A stretch of DNA of 64,000 bases from Corynebacterium sp. ACRQK (GCF_022345965.1 NZ_JAKRMU010000004.1:1-64000); one strand, 5' to 3'; shown: positions 52,903 to 62,508, numbered from the stretch's first letter. Program-made: numbers and translations. Notes: generated from the sequence alone by a model not told the origin.

Positions 52903-54888
52903 ATGGCTAAGGGCAGGATTCCGGAGCGGGACATCGAAGCAATTCGAGAGCAGACCCCCATCGAAGAGGTAGTGGGGGAGTATGTGCAGCTCAAACCGGG
53001 TGGCGTCGATTCCATGAAGGGCCTTAGCCCCTTTAAGGACGAAAAGACTCCCTCGTTCCACGTCCGCCCGAACCACGGCTACTTCCACTGCTTTTCCACC
53101 GACCAGGGCGGCGACGTTTTCAAGTTCCTCATGCTGATGGAACACATGTCCTTCCCCGAGGCCGTGGAGGCCTGCGCCGAGCGCATCGGCTACCGCATCA
53201 ACTACGAGGGCGGCAGGCCTGGCAACCGGGAGGAGCCCGGCACGCGGCGCAGGTTAGTCGCCGCGAACAAGGCGGCCTTTGAGTTCTACCGTAAGGAATT
53301 TCTTGGTGACGCCGAAGGCGCGGACGTTGCCCGCAACTTCCTGATCGAGCGCGGTTTCACCATGGAGCACGCCGAACAATTCGGCTGCGGGTATGCACCA
53401 GCCGGGTGGGATCGGCTGACTAAGCACCTGCAGCAGAAGGGCTTTACGTTCAAGGAAATCGAGGCGGCGGGTCTGGGGCGCATGGGTAAGCGTGGCCCGA
53501 TCGATAGGTTCCATCGCCGTCTCCTGTGGCCGATCCGTTCCGTCAGTGGAGACGTGATCGGCTTCGGTGCCCGCAAGCTCTTCGACGACGATCGTCTGGG
53601 CAAGTATCTGAACACGCCGGAGACGATGCTGTACAAGAAGTCGAAGGTGTTGTTCGGCATTGACCAGGCGAAGCGGAACATCGTGGCCAAGCACCAGGCC
53701 GTGGTGGTGGAGGGGTACACGGACGTGATGGCTATGCATGCCGCCGGGGTGGATACCGCGGTGGCCGCGTGTGGCACGGCTTTCGGTGCGGAGCACCTGT
53801 CGGCCCTGCGCCGGTTCATGCTGGACGACCAGTTTTTCCGAGGTGAGATCATCTACACCTTCGATGGCGACGAAGCTGGGCAGAAGGCCGCGATGCGAGC
53901 CTTCGAGGGCGACCAGCAGTTCTCTGGGCGCAGTTATGTGACGGTCGCGCCGGGCGGGCAGGACCCGTGCGACGTGCGCATCAAGCGCGGGGATGCGGCT
54001 GTGCGCGAACTGGTGGCCTCTCGCATTCCGATGTTTGAGTTCGTGATCCGCACCCTCATCGCGGACTACGATACGGCCAGCATCGACGGGCGCGTGCACG
54101 CCTTGCGGCGCATCGTGCCGGTGCTGGCGGGGATTAAGGACGACGCGCTGCGGGACGAGTACGCCCGCCAGGCCGCGGGCTGGGTCGGTTGGGATAACCC
54201 GAACGACGTGCTGGATCAGGTGCGCAAGGAGGCGCGGAAGTCCGGCGGGCAGCGGCCGAAGTTGGAGTTGAAGACCGGTGCCGGCGCCGGCACGGCTGGT
54301 GGCGCAGGGGGCGCTGGTGCTGGAACGGCAGGCGCTGCTGGCTCGGGCAGCACAGGCGGCCCCAACCTGCACGTGGTCAAGGGCATGGAGCGCCCGAACC
54401 CGAACGACGACTACCTGGAAGGCCCCCGCGAGGTCATGAAGCTGGCTTTACAAGAACCGCAGCTGGCCTCCACCATCTTCGACCTCATGCCCCCGGAGAG
54501 TTTTGTGCATCCCACATACGTGGCGATGGCTGAGGCTGTGGCGTCACTAGGAGGGGCGGCGAACAGCGACGGCGGGGCCGGATGGATCGAGAAAATCGCG
54601 GCGCAGATGAAGGATCCGATGGGGGCGGCGGTGGTCTCCGAGCTGGCGGTGGAGGATCTGCATTGCCTGCCGGAGAGGCTGCCGTACTACGCGGATGCGA
54701 TCATGGCGCGGATGCAGGAGCGTTGGGTGGGCAGCGAGATTGCGGACATGAAATCCCGGATGCAGCGCATGCGCCCCGACCTGCAGAAAGAGGAGTATAA
54801 CGCGCTGTTTGCGGATGTTATTGCGCTGGAGAAGTACCGCCGCTCGCTGCACGAACGGGCCTCGGACTTCGGCGACTTTACGCGCTAG
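52903..54888 (+). CDS. dnaG: DNA primase DnaG
   Basis: A 661-residue primase that makes RNA primers for replication. Domains: an N-terminal region equivalent to the CHC2 zinc domain (about 35-95), the catalytic core with the Toprim motifs VVVEGYTDVMAMHAAG and YTFDGDEAGQKAA (about 195-350), and a helical C-terminal helicase-binding region (about 480-655). A Gly/Ala-rich linker (GAGAGTAGGAGGAGAGTAGA) separates the last two. The zinc ligands are mostly replaced: LSPFKDEKTPS instead of LCPFH, and HCFSTDQGGD instead of CFGC. The ATG at 52903 follows no clear ribosome site; an upstream GTG at 52897 is alternative. Confidence 0.93.
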   Translation: MAKGRIPERDIEAIREQTPIEEVVGEYVQLKPGGVDSMKGLSPFKDEKTPSFHVRPNHGYFHCFSTDQGGDVFKFLMLMEHMSFPEAVEACAERIGYRINYEGGRPGNREEPGTRRRLVAANKAAFEFYRKEFLGDAEGADVARNFLIERGFTMEHAEQFGCGYAPAGWDRLTKHLQQKGFTFKEIEAAGLGRMGKRGPIDRFHRRLLWPIRSVSGDVIGFGARKLFDDDRLGKYLNTPETMLYKKSKVLFGIDQAKRNIVAKHQAVVVEGYTDVMAMHAAGVDTAVAACGTAFGAEHLSALRRFMLDDQFFRGEIIYTFDGDEAGQKAAMRAFEGDQQFSGRSYVTVAPGGQDPCDVRIKRGDAAVRELVASRIPMFEFVIRTLIADYDTASIDGRVHALRRIVPVLAGIKDDALRDEYARQAAGWVGWDNPNDVLDQVRKEARKSGGQRPKLELKTGAGAGTAGGAGGAGAGTAGAAGSGSTGGPNLHVVKGMERPNPNDDYLEGPREVMKLALQEPQLASTIFDLMPPESFVHPTYVAMAEAVASLGGAANSDGGAGWIEKIAAQMKDPMGAAVVSELAVEDLHCLPERLPYYADAIMARMQERWVGSEIADMKSRMQRMRPDLQKEEYNALFADVIALEKYRRSLHERASDFGDFTR

Positions 54889-54904
54889 CGGGCAGCTCGA
54901 CGCG

Positions 54905-55216
54905 CTAGTGCTTCTTCTTGAAGGGATTCTTCGGCCGGTCGATCTGGTCGTTCGGGTGCTGGTCGTCGGCCTCCACGATGGTTTGGCCCTCGCCCAGCGA
55001 ATCGCGGGTGGAGCGGTTCAGATCGCGCACCTCGTGCATGCGCGGTTCCGGATCCAGCCGGTTGGCCAGTGCCTTACGGCCGGAACGCACAACTGCCTTG
55101 GTGATATCCGAGTTCACTGCGGTCTGATAGCCACGGCGGATCTGTTCGTAGCGACGGCGACCGGCCTTCGTGCCCATCAAGTAACCCGCGGCGGCGCCGA
55201 CGACGAGCTGGATCAT
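54905..55216 (-). CDS. YtxH-like small membrane-associated protein
   Basis: A 103-residue protein that starts at the ATG at 55216 ([20 protein letters not shown]). One short N-terminal membrane segment of the YtxH type precedes a Lys/Arg-rich helix ([18 protein letters not shown]) and a polar tail ending in KKKH. The longer frame that reaches 55471 is not credible. Function unknown. It is convergent with dnaG and divergent from mscR. Confidence 0.7.
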   Translation of the reverse strand: MIQLVVGAAAGYLMGTKAGRRRYEQIRRGYQTAVNSDITKAVVRSGRKALANRLDPEPRMHEVRDLNRSTRDSLGEGQTIVEADDQHPNDQIDRPKNPFKKKH

Positions 55217-55364
55217 GTTGGCTCCTTGGTGTTCTTGCCTTGGTTGCTGCATTAATGCCGTTAGTGCCCCAATCCTACGCGAAGCCCCCGATGGCGCCGA
55301 ACGGGGTGCTGTGCCCGCCGCTGGCTGGCTGCCGCTTTTCCAAACCGCCCGTACAGTGGGTGAC

Positions 55365-56465
55365 ATGACTACCACTGTGAAAGCTGTAATTTCCCGTGCA
55401 AAGAACGACCCCGTTGAGCTGACCGACATTGTGATCCCCGATCCGGGCGATAACGACGTGATCGTCCGCATTCAGGCCTGCGGCGTGTGCCACACCGACC
55501 TGGCCTACCGCGATGGCGGCATTACGGACGACTATCCGTTCCTGCTGGGCCACGAGGCCGCTGGTGTGGTCGAGCAGGTAGGCGACCGCGTGACGCACGT
55601 GGAGGTCGGCGACTATGTGGTGCTGAACTGGCGCGCCGTGTGTGGCCAGTGCCGCGCCTGCAAGAAGGGCGAGCCGAAGTACTGCTTCGATACCCACAAT
55701 GCGTCGAAGAAGATGACTCTCGCCGACGGCACGGAGCTGGAGGCTGCTCTGGGCATCGGTGCTTTCGCTGAGAAGACGCTGGTCCACGAAGGCCAGTGCA
55801 CCAAGGTGAACTCCGAGGCCGACCCTGCGGTCGCGGGTCTGCTGGGATGTGGCGCCATGGCCGGTCTCGGCGCCGCAGTGAACACCGGTGAGGTCAAGCG
55901 CGGCGAGTCCATCGCCGTCATCGGCGTAGGTGGCGTGGGCATGGCCGCGATCGCGGGTGCAGCCGTTGCGGGTGCGACGAAGATCATTGCTATCGATATT
56001 TCTGACGCCAAGCTTGCCCGCGCAAAGGAAGAGTTCGGCGCTACCCACACGATCAACAGCTCGGGGCTTTCGGACGATGAGCTGGTGGAGAAGGTCCAGG
56101 AGATCAACGGTGGGTTCGGCGTGGACGTGGCGGTGGACGCCGTGGGGCTGCCGCAGACTTACAAGCAGGCTTTCTATGTGCGTGACCTGGCTGGCCGCGT
56201 GGTGCTGGTGGGCGTGCCGACTCCGGACATGACCCTGGAGCTGCCATTCCTGGACGTGTTCAGCCACGGTGGTGCGCTGAAGTCCTCCTGGTATGGCGAC
56301 TGCCTGCCGGAGCGAGACTTCCCGATGTACGTGGACCTGTACCAGGAGGGCCGCTTCCCGCTGGATCGCTTCGTGGACGAGCGCATCGGAATCGATGGCG
56401 TGGAAGATGCCTTCGAGAAGATGAAGCAGGGCGAGGTTCTGCGCTCCGTGGTGGAGTTTAAGTAA
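55365..56465 (+). CDS. mscR: S-(hydroxymethyl)mycothiol dehydrogenase / nitrosomycothiol reductase
   Basis: A 366-residue zinc-dependent alcohol dehydrogenase. Catalytic zinc ligands are in [15 protein letters not shown] and [12 protein letters not shown]; the structural-zinc cysteines are in [15 protein letters not shown]. The NAD loop is [20 protein letters not shown]. The class-III-type sequence next to a metallo-beta-lactamase gene is the mycothiol-specific arrangement (MscR, mycobacterial Rv2259). It oxidises formaldehyde as its mycothiol adduct and reduces S-nitrosomycothiol. The ATG at 55365 starts the conserved region. Confidence 0.9.
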   Translation: MTTTVKAVISRAKNDPVELTDIVIPDPGDNDVIVRIQACGVCHTDLAYRDGGITDDYPFLLGHEAAGVVEQVGDRVTHVEVGDYVVLNWRAVCGQCRACKKGEPKYCFDTHNASKKMTLADGTELEAALGIGAFAEKTLVHEGQCTKVNSEADPAVAGLLGCGAMAGLGAAVNTGEVKRGESIAVIGVGGVGMAAIAGAAVAGATKIIAIDISDAKLARAKEEFGATHTINSSGLSDDELVEKVQEINGGFGVDVAVDAVGLPQTYKQAFYVRDLAGRVVLVGVPTPDMTLELPFLDVFSHGGALKSSWYGDCLPERDFPMYVDLYQEGRFPLDRFVDERIGIDGVEDAFEKMKQGEVLRSVVEFK

Positions 56466-56555
56466 GCAGGCTGGGGGGCGTAGGCCCCGAAGACATTCAG
56501 GCCCCAGAAGTATCAGGCCCGACAGTTATCAGGCCCAAGAGTTAGAAGAGGAAGC

Positions 56556-57197
56556 ATGAGCGAGCACAAGTTGGAAAACCCGCAGATCGAGCAGTTCGAA
56601 ACCTCCGGCAAGTTCCGCCTGGACGGCGGCGAGTGGGACGTGGACAACAACGTCTACCTGCTGGTCAACGATGACAAGTGCATCGTGGTGGATCCGGCAC
56701 ACGACGCGCAGGCGGTAATCGACCACGTGGGGGATCGCACCGTGGAGGCGATCCTGCTGACCCACGCGCATAACGACCACTGCGAGCTGGCGCCGGAGCT
56801 GGCGGAGAAATGGGGAGTGAAGGTCTACCTGCACGAAGACGACCGGATGCTGTGGGAGGAATCCAACGGCGACGCGCCGTTCACCCCGATCGACGTGGAG
56901 GATCCGCGCTGGGCGGACTGGGGTGTGCGCCTGTACCACACGCCAGGCCACTCGCCGGGCTGCATCGTGGTGGAAGTTCCGGGACAGCATGCGCTGCTGT
57001 CCGGGGACACGCTGTTCAACGGTGGGCCGGGTGCGACGGGGCGGAAGTACTCCAGCTTCCCGACGATTATCGAGTCCCTGCAGTCCACGGTGTTCATCCT
57101 GCCGCACGACTTGAAGGTCTACCCCGGCCACGGTGACACCACCACGGTGGGTGCCGAGGCTGCGCGTATCGAGGAGTACATCGAACGTGGATACTGA
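56556..57197 (+). CDS. Metallo-beta-lactamase-fold hydrolase, partner of mscR
   Basis: A 213-residue hydrolase with the zinc motif THAHNDHCELA (HxHxDH), later histidine GHSPGC, aspartate LLSGDTLFNGGPG and YPGHGDTTT. The glyoxalase-II-like order of ligands is complete. In mycobacteria the homologue follows mscR and is thought to release formate or free thiol from the mycothiol thioester. The gene lies 90 bp after mscR; its start has AGAGGAAGC upstream. Its TGA is touched by the CsoR operator of the next unit. Confidence 0.85.
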   Translation: MSEHKLENPQIEQFETSGKFRLDGGEWDVDNNVYLLVNDDKCIVVDPAHDAQAVIDHVGDRTVEAILLTHAHNDHCELAPELAEKWGVKVYLHEDDRMLWEESNGDAPFTPIDVEDPRWADWGVRLYHTPGHSPGCIVVEVPGQHALLSGDTLFNGGPGATGRKYSSFPTIIESLQSTVFILPHDLKVYPGHGDTTTVGAEAARIEEYIERGY

Positions 57198-57213
57198 TAC
57201 CCCCTAAGGGTAT
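57197..57213. promoter_or_regulatory. CsoR-type copper operator before copA
   Basis: ATACCC-CCTAA-GGGTAT is a perfect GC-tract palindrome of the CsoR type. The right arm overlaps the -10 box TATACT (57211-57216), which lies 6 bases before the ATG at 57223 and predicts a leaderless copA transcript. Copper-free CsoR would cover the promoter. Confidence 0.8.
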
Positions 57214-57222
57214 ACTGGGGGC

Positions 57223-59343
57223 ATGGCTGTAATAGATCTTGATATCACGGGCATGACCTGCGCCTCCTGCGCTAACCGCATCGAAAAGAAGCTGAACAAG
57301 CAGGAGGGCGTGACCGCCACCGTCAACTACGCCACCGAAAAGGCGCACATCGAAACGGGGGAAGGGGCGGCCGCCGACGCGGATTCTTACATCGCCATCG
57401 TGGAGAAGCTCGGCTACGGCGGTAGCGTGCCTAAGCCGGAGAAGCCCGCCGGCGACGACCCGGCCGCCAAGGAGCTGCGCGGTCTGAAGCGCCGCCTGGT
57501 GGTCGCTATCGCGTTGGCCACCCCGGTGATCCTGCTGGCGATGATCCCGCCGCTGCAGTTCGACTACTGGCAGTGGATCAGCTTCGCCCTGGCCACCCCG
57601 GTGATCCTGTGGGCGGGCTGGCCTTTCCACAAGGCCACGTGGGTGAACCTGAAGCACGGCGCGGCGACGATGGATACCCTCATCACCGTCGGCACCTCGG
57701 CGGCCTATCTGTGGTCGCTGTATGCGCTGTTCTTCGGCCACGCGGGCGATCCCGGTATGCGCCACGGCTGGTCCATCCTGAACCACGCGGGCGACCCGAT
57801 GGGGGACATCTACTTCGAGGTCGCCGCGGGCGTGGTGACGTTCGTGCTGGCGGGCCGGTATTTTGAGAAGCGCTCCAAGCAGCGCGCCGGGGATGCCATC
57901 CGCGCGCTCACGGACATGGGCGCCAAGCAAGTCACCGTGCTGCGGGATGGTGCGGAAACTTTGCTCCCCATCGAGCAGCTGCAGATCGGCGACCGCTTCC
58001 TGGCCCGCCCGGGCGAGAAGATCGCCACGGACGGCCGCATCCTGGACGGCACGTCCGCCATTGATCAGTCCATGCTCACGGGCGAATCCGTGCCAGTCGA
58101 CGTCGGCCCCGGCGATGAGGTCACGGGTGCCACCATCAACACCTCCGGCCGCCTGGTCGTGGAGGCTACTCACGTGGGCGAGCAGACGAAGCTGGCCCAG
58201 ATGGCCAAGCTGATCGACGAAGCCCAGTCTGGCAAGGCCGACGTGCAGCGCCTGGCCGATAAGGTCTCCGGCATTTTCGTTCCGATCGTCATCGTGATTG
58301 CGCTGTTAACGCTGCTGTTCGCGGGCTTCAGCAATGCGGTTGCGGTGCTGATTATCGCGTGCCCCTGCGCCCTTGGTTTAGCGACGCCCACAGCCTTGCT
58401 GGTTGGCACGGGTCGTGGGGCCGAGCAGGGCATTCTAATTCGCGGGCCCGAGGTTTTGGAGGGCGCGCATGCCATCACCACCGTTGTGATGGATAAGACT
58501 GGCACGGTGACGACGGGCACAATGCGGGTAGTCGACGTGCAGCCGGCAGGCGGCAATCGCGAGGAGGTTCTGCACGCTGCTGCGGCGGTGGAGGCGTACT
58601 CCGAGCACCCCATCGGCCGGGCCATTGCAGAGGCCGGCCGGGAGGAGTTCGGTGGCCTGCCGGAAGTCGCCGGCTTTAAGAATCTGCCTGGACACGGCGT
58701 GGAGGGGACCGTAGAGGGCCAGGTGATACGGGTTGGCCGTGGGGACGAGGGGGCGTCCACAAATAAGGCAACCACAGTCAACGTGAGCGCGAATGGCCGG
58801 GCGATCGGCACCATCAGCGTGGCCGATACAGTACGGCCCACCAGTGCCGAAGCGGTACGGAAGATGCACGACATGGGGTTGAAGACCGTGCTGCTGACCG
58901 GCGATAATCAGCAGGTGGCGGACGCCGTGGCGCGCGAGGTCGGCATCGACGAGGTGATCGCCGGGGTGATGCCGGAGGACAAGGTGGCGCACATCCGCTC
59001 GCTGGAGAATGTGGCGATGGTTGGTGACGGCGTGAACGACGCGGCGGCGCTGGCGAGCGCGGACCTGGGCATCGCGATGGGCTCGGGTACGGACGCGGCG
59101 ATTGAGGCGGCAGACATTACGGTGATGCGAGACGATCTGCTGGCCGTGGCTGATGCGCTGCGACTGGCACGCTAGACGCTGCGGACGATCAAGATGAACC
59201 TGTTCTGGGCGTTTGCCTACAACGTGGCGGCGATCCCGCTGGCCGCATTCGGGCTGCTGAACCCGATGCTGGCCGGAGCGGCGATGGCGCTATCTAGTGT
59301 ATTTGTGGTGAGCAACAGTCTGCGGTTGAAAGGATTCAAATAA
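57223..59343 (+). pseudogene. copA: Copper-exporting P1B-type ATPase interrupted by an in-frame amber codon
   Basis: The frame encodes an HMA domain with the metal motif [15 protein letters not shown] (residues 8-22), six membrane helices, actuator [22 protein letters not shown], the phosphorylation site DKTGTVTTG, and [14 protein letters not shown] at 59173 ends it after residue 650. Reading on in the same frame gives [20 protein letters not shown] and more, to a TAA at 59341, exactly the missing last two helices. Those hold the Y-N and M-S residues of the copper site, so termination at the TAG should inactivate the pump. It may be a recent nonsense mutation, a sequence error or suppressed. 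Confidence 0.85.
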
Positions 59344-59621
59344 TGCACGGTTACTTGAGCGACAAGGAGCGTTACCTGGCGAGGCTGAAGCGGATCGAAG
59401 GTCAGGTGCGCGGGCTGCAGCGGATGGTGGATGAAGAGCAGTATTGCATCGACATCCTCACGCAGGTCAGCGCGCTGCAGTCTGCGCTAAAAGGCGTGGC
59501 GCTGGGGCTGTTGGACGACCACATGAACCACTGTGTGCGGCACGCCGCGGAGGCAGGGGGAGAAGAGGCCGAGGAGAAGCTGGCGGAGGTATCCCAGGCC
59601 GTGAAGCGGTTGGTTCGGTAA
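59343..59621 (+). CDS. csoR: Copper-sensing repressor CsoR
   Basis: A 92-residue CsoR/DUF156 protein. The start GYLSDKERYLARLKRIEGQV matches the family, and the copper ligands C-H-C are present: Cys in EQYCIDILTQ, then His and Cys in DDHMNHCVRHA. It binds Cu(I) and releases operators such as ATACCC-N5-GGGTAT. Its ATG overlaps the natural copA stop (TAATG), so it is the second gene of the copper operon, with autoregulation expected. The intact repressor beside a damaged pump is notable. Confidence 0.93.
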   Translation: MHGYLSDKERYLARLKRIEGQVRGLQRMVDEEQYCIDILTQVSALQSALKGVALGLLDDHMNHCVRHAAEAGGEEAEEKLAEVSQAVKRLVR

Positions 59622-59678
59622 GGGGTAGGGGAGGCGCAGAGTTGCAGGGGGGCAGGGGTTAACAGGCGCAGGGCTGCG

Positions 59679-60353
59679 TTACAGGTGGTCGATGGCGTAC
59701 TGCGCCTGCTCCTCGGTGAAGCCGGAGTTAGTCTTTAGCATCTCGAGCAGCTCTTCTTCGGGCAGGGGAGAGCCTGTTTCGTTGAGCTTGCGCGCGCAGT
59801 TGAGGGCCTGCTGGTTCCAGTCGGGATCGAGCTTTTCGATGGCCGTGGTGATTTGATCGTCGGCGTACCCCTGGAGCTGTAGGTTCTCGCGCAGGCCCTT
59901 TTCGGAGAGGTTGAATCTGAGGGCGGTCATGGCGGCATCGTTGGCTTGCCGCTGGGTTTTGGGAGCGTCGGTTGGCTGCGCGATGGCCGTGCTCTCTGCG
60001 GCATCCATGGCGGTGCTGCCGGTGGCCTCGCTTTCGGACGTGGAGTATTGGTTGAGCTCGCTTTGTGGGGCGTTGGATGCCTTCGCGGGCGCGGTGGCTG
60101 GCTCCGTGGCCGGCGGCGTAGTCGAAGTGCTGGCTGGGCGCTGGTGCGCGGAGGCTGCGGCGGGCTGTGGGTTGATTCCGCGACCGTAGTCCTTGTTGTT
60201 GGCAACGTACCAAATCGCTGCGACGAGGATGCCGACCAGGACGATGGCGCCGATGAAGATCAGCGCGAGGCGGCCGTTGATGGGGTCTTGGAGGGCGTCT
60301 TTCTGGGGATCTGCGTGGGAGTCTCTATGAAGCGTGCTGTCGGGGGAGGGCAT
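59679..60353 (-). CDS. Membrane protein with two Ltp-like domains
   Basis: A 224-residue protein with a polar N-terminus (1-27), one membrane helix (about 28-50, LALIFIGAIVLVGILVAAIW), a long Ala/Pro/Ser/Thr linker and two C-terminal three-helix units. One is NDAAMTALRFNLSEKGLREN-LQLQGYADDQITTAIEKL, the other QALNCARKLNETGSPLPEEE-LLEMLKTNSGFTEEQAQYAI. These resemble the repeated helical domains of Ltp-type host cell surface lipoproteins, some of which block phage superinfection. Anchoring here is by a helix, not a lipobox. A phage-defence role is only a possibility. Confidence 0.7.
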   Translation of the reverse strand: MPSPDSTLHRDSHADPQKDALQDPINGRLALIFIGAIVLVGILVAAIWYVANNKDYGRGINPQPAAASAHQRPASTSTTPPATEPATAPAKASNAPQSELNQYSTSESEATGSTAMDAAESTAIAQPTDAPKTQRQANDAAMTALRFNLSEKGLRENLQLQGYADDQITTAIEKLDPDWNQQALNCARKLNETGSPLPEEELLEMLKTNSGFTEEQAQYAIDHL

Positions 60354-60475
60354 CTAACTAAAGTCCTGGTACTCGTTGCTGGGTGCGTGTTGGGTACTTG
60401 CGGGTGACGTGCACGGCGCCTGTGTGGAAGGCGAAGGCACAAAGCCCGGTCGTAGTAGTAGATGCGGCGGGGAGG

Positions 60476-60838
60476 CATTTTGTTTCCGTGGGCGGGCTTT
60501 TCATCAACAACTGGCAGCTGTTTGGTGGTTGACTGTTAGCTATCCGACTCTCCTTGTTTGGTTGCGGCATGATCTTTGGTGCCATGCTGGGCAGCCCCGG
60601 TCTAGCGGAAACCATCGGTTCCGGACTCAACAAAATGTTGGGGGTATCTAGTGCCCTGGTCATCACTGCCATGGCGGTGCTGCTGGCCATCCTCACCTCT
60701 GAGAGCACAAGTAATACCGCGGCAGCGGCTGTCACTATGTCGATTGTTGTTCCACTCGCCATGGCTGCGGGATTAGACCCCGTCATCCCGGCGATGGCCG
60801 CTACCTTCGGCGCATTCCAACTGTTGCCGCCTTGGTAG
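60476..60838 (+). pseudogene. Remnant of a DASS (SLC13-type) anion transporter
   Basis: In one frame the sequence reads VSVGGLFINNWQLFGG, then TGA at 60530, then LLAIRLSLFGCGMIFGAMLG and TSESTSNTAAAAVTMSIVVP-LAMAAGLDPVIPAMAATFGA before it runs into QLLPPW and a stop. The SNTAAA motif and flanking helices are those of divalent anion:sodium symporters, which need about 450 residues. Only the C-terminal third remains, with a nonsense codon and a lost end. It is a gene fragment in a decaying region. Confidence 0.5.
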
Positions 60839-60864
60839 GTATAGGCTAGGGGATGAAGAAGACT

Positions 60865-60899
60865 TAGCCCTCGGCCGCCGTTATGACGGGCCGGGGCTA
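60865..60899. terminator. Imperfect hairpin, possible terminator
   Basis: TAGCCCTCGGCC and GGCCGGGGCTA pair with one bulge; no clear T run follows on either strand. It lies between the transporter remnant and the GAP-family gene. Confidence 0.3.
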
Positions 60900-60957
60900 G
60901 CTCTGTAGGAAAGGGGGCTCTTCAATCGACGCCATCGCTCAAGGTTCAACCTGGCAC

Positions 60958-61668
60958 TCAACCGATCAATCCGAGCCTTACTGCACTCGATGCCGCCATG
61001 TAGCCTCCCACAATTGCCGCAATCCACAGCAACGTCACTTTCGCTTCGTACTCCAGCCGACGGATGGCGCGCTCCAAACGAGGAAAAATAGCCGGCCCCG
61101 CTGCGCCTGCAATGACAGCCATAAGAGTTGCCGGTAGGACCATGATGATGCAGTACCCCGCAATAAGCGCGACCTTGCCGCTAAACCCGAAAGACATAGA
61201 TTGGATAATTCCCATTGCACCTAGGTAGGGCAACATCGTCGCAGCCTCGACAACGGCAGCACCTAGCGCAAGCCCCACCATGCCGGTCGCGCTCAGTGAG
61301 GCGCCCCGTGCAAGGCGAGAAGCCCGACTCTTCGGTACTTCGGCGCCGGCGGTCTGCGTGGCCGCGGGCTTTTTGGGGTTTGGCGAGAACACACCGAAGA
61401 TGAAAAGCCCCGCGCCTAGAACAAGCGTCACCCACCGGAACCAATCAGTCTCGCTTACACCAGAAAGCCTCGATACTGCGGTATCGAACCCTAATAGAAG
61501 CGCAATACCAAGGCCGCAGTAGGCCGTGGCGATCGTAGCGAGATAGGCGCCCAACAGGCCTAACCGCACTCGTCGCCAGATAACAATCAGAGCAATAGGA
61601 ATGACAAGGGTTCCTGCACTCAAACTATCTACGAGTGCAAGGCCGGCAAGGGGGAGGAAGTCTGACAT
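60958..61668 (-). CDS. GAP-family (Sap/LysE-like) membrane protein
   Basis: A 236-residue protein with six hydrophobic helices that starts MSDFLPLAGLALVDSLSAGT, typical of the GAP family (glycopeptidolipid/sulfolipid-addressing proteins of mycobacteria; LysE-like fold). A polar Lys/Ala/Pro loop (SPNPKKPAATQTAGAEVPKS) lies between helices 3 and 4. It probably exports a small or lipid-linked molecule. The ATG at 61668 has CGGAGAATTCC upstream; a longer frame to 61800 is unlikely. It diverges from a TetR regulator gene across a shared operator. Confidence 0.75.
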   Translation of the reverse strand: MSDFLPLAGLALVDSLSAGTLVIPIALIVIWRRVRLGLLGAYLATIATAYCGLGIALLLGFDTAVSRLSGVSETDWFRWVTLVLGAGLFIFGVFSPNPKKPAATQTAGAEVPKSRASRLARGASLSATGMVGLALGAAVVEAATMLPYLGAMGIIQSMSFGFSGKVALIAGYCIIMVLPATLMAVIAGAAGPAIFPRLERAIRRLEYEAKVTLLWIAAIVGGYMAASSAVRLGLIG

Positions 61669-61733
61669 GGAATTCTCCGGTAGTCGGGTGTTCACGGGGG
61701 ACCTCAGCTTCACAAAAGGCCTCAATCCCGCGT

Positions 61734-61773
61734 CATACGTTCGTATTAATCGTGCGGTTGATACGATTGTATG
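61734..61773. promoter_or_regulatory. Paired operator between the GAP-family and tetR-type genes
   Basis: CATACGTTCGTAT (61734-61746) and ATACGATTGTATG (61761-61773) form an inverted repeat with two mismatches and a 14-bp spacer. Each arm is also nearly palindromic, so two TetR dimers could bind side by side. It lies 66 bp before the GAP gene and 73 bp before the regulator gene. Confidence 0.65.
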
Positions 61774-61845
61774 AGATGCAATATGCGAGTGCAACTGCAC
61801 TCATGAATGGCTCATTGCATCTGAGCTACGGAAGATTGGAGCTCC

Positions 61846-62457
61846 ATGTCTGTTGATCGCAACACACCTATCACCGGCACCGCCGCAGTGATCGCCGATG
61901 CTGCCATTCGGGTAATGGTCAGTCAGGGCCTCGATGCCCTGAGCGTGCGCAATGTCGCCACTGAGGCTGGCGTCGCACCTGGGACTGTCCAGTACCAGAT
62001 GGGTAAACGGGACGACATTATCGCGAAAGCTTTTGTCAGGTCGTTGCAGCGCCAGGAGTCGCGGGCCCTTACTCAGACCGATGCGACGGATTTTCACACG
62101 GTCTTACACGGTCGCCTGGCTGAACTTTTGCCAATTGGCCCTGTCCAGCGCGAGGATTCCGCTGTGTGGGTCATTGTGGGAGCTGCAGCCTCGACGCGCG
62201 AATGGCTGGCTGTCTTATACGACGCCGAGGTCACGAAGTTTCGGGCGCGCGTGTCTGAAGGTCTCGAAGCAGCGCAACGTTTCGGAAAGTTGGCCCGAGG
62301 GCTGTCGCCTGAGCAAGGTGCTCGTCTTGTCACTGCACTGGTCAACGGGCTGACGATCGACTACCTCAATGCTCCTGTGGACTCGGCGAAGCAGTTGCTG
62401 GCCGACCTTGCTTCGGGACTCGCGCTGATTGTAGAACCCGGTTCTCCTAAAGTCTAG
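61846..62457 (+). CDS. TetR-family transcriptional regulator
   Basis: A 203-residue regulator. The N-terminal DNA-binding domain is IADAAIRVMVSQGLDALSVR-NVATEAGVAPGTVQYQMGKRDDII, with the recognition helix around VAPGTVQYQ. The C-terminal ligand domain (about 75-200) resembles the BetI-type C domain. The gene diverges from the GAP-family transporter gene and the paired operator sits between them, so it most likely represses that gene and itself until a ligand binds. The ligand is unknown. Confidence 0.88.
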   Translation: MSVDRNTPITGTAAVIADAAIRVMVSQGLDALSVRNVATEAGVAPGTVQYQMGKRDDIIAKAFVRSLQRQESRALTQTDATDFHTVLHGRLAELLPIGPVQREDSAVWVIVGAAASTREWLAVLYDAEVTKFRARVSEGLEAAQRFGKLARGLSPEQGARLVTALVNGLTIDYLNAPVDSAKQLLADLASGLALIVEPGSPKV

Positions 62458-62508
62458 GACGGTACTTGGGCTGGAAGATTCGGTGGTCATAGACAAACTG
62501 GAAGCGGA

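Noticed and set aside
57188..57196. A -35 box for the copA promoter
   Set aside because: No hexamer close to TTGACA is found at the right distance; only the -10 box and operator are reported.
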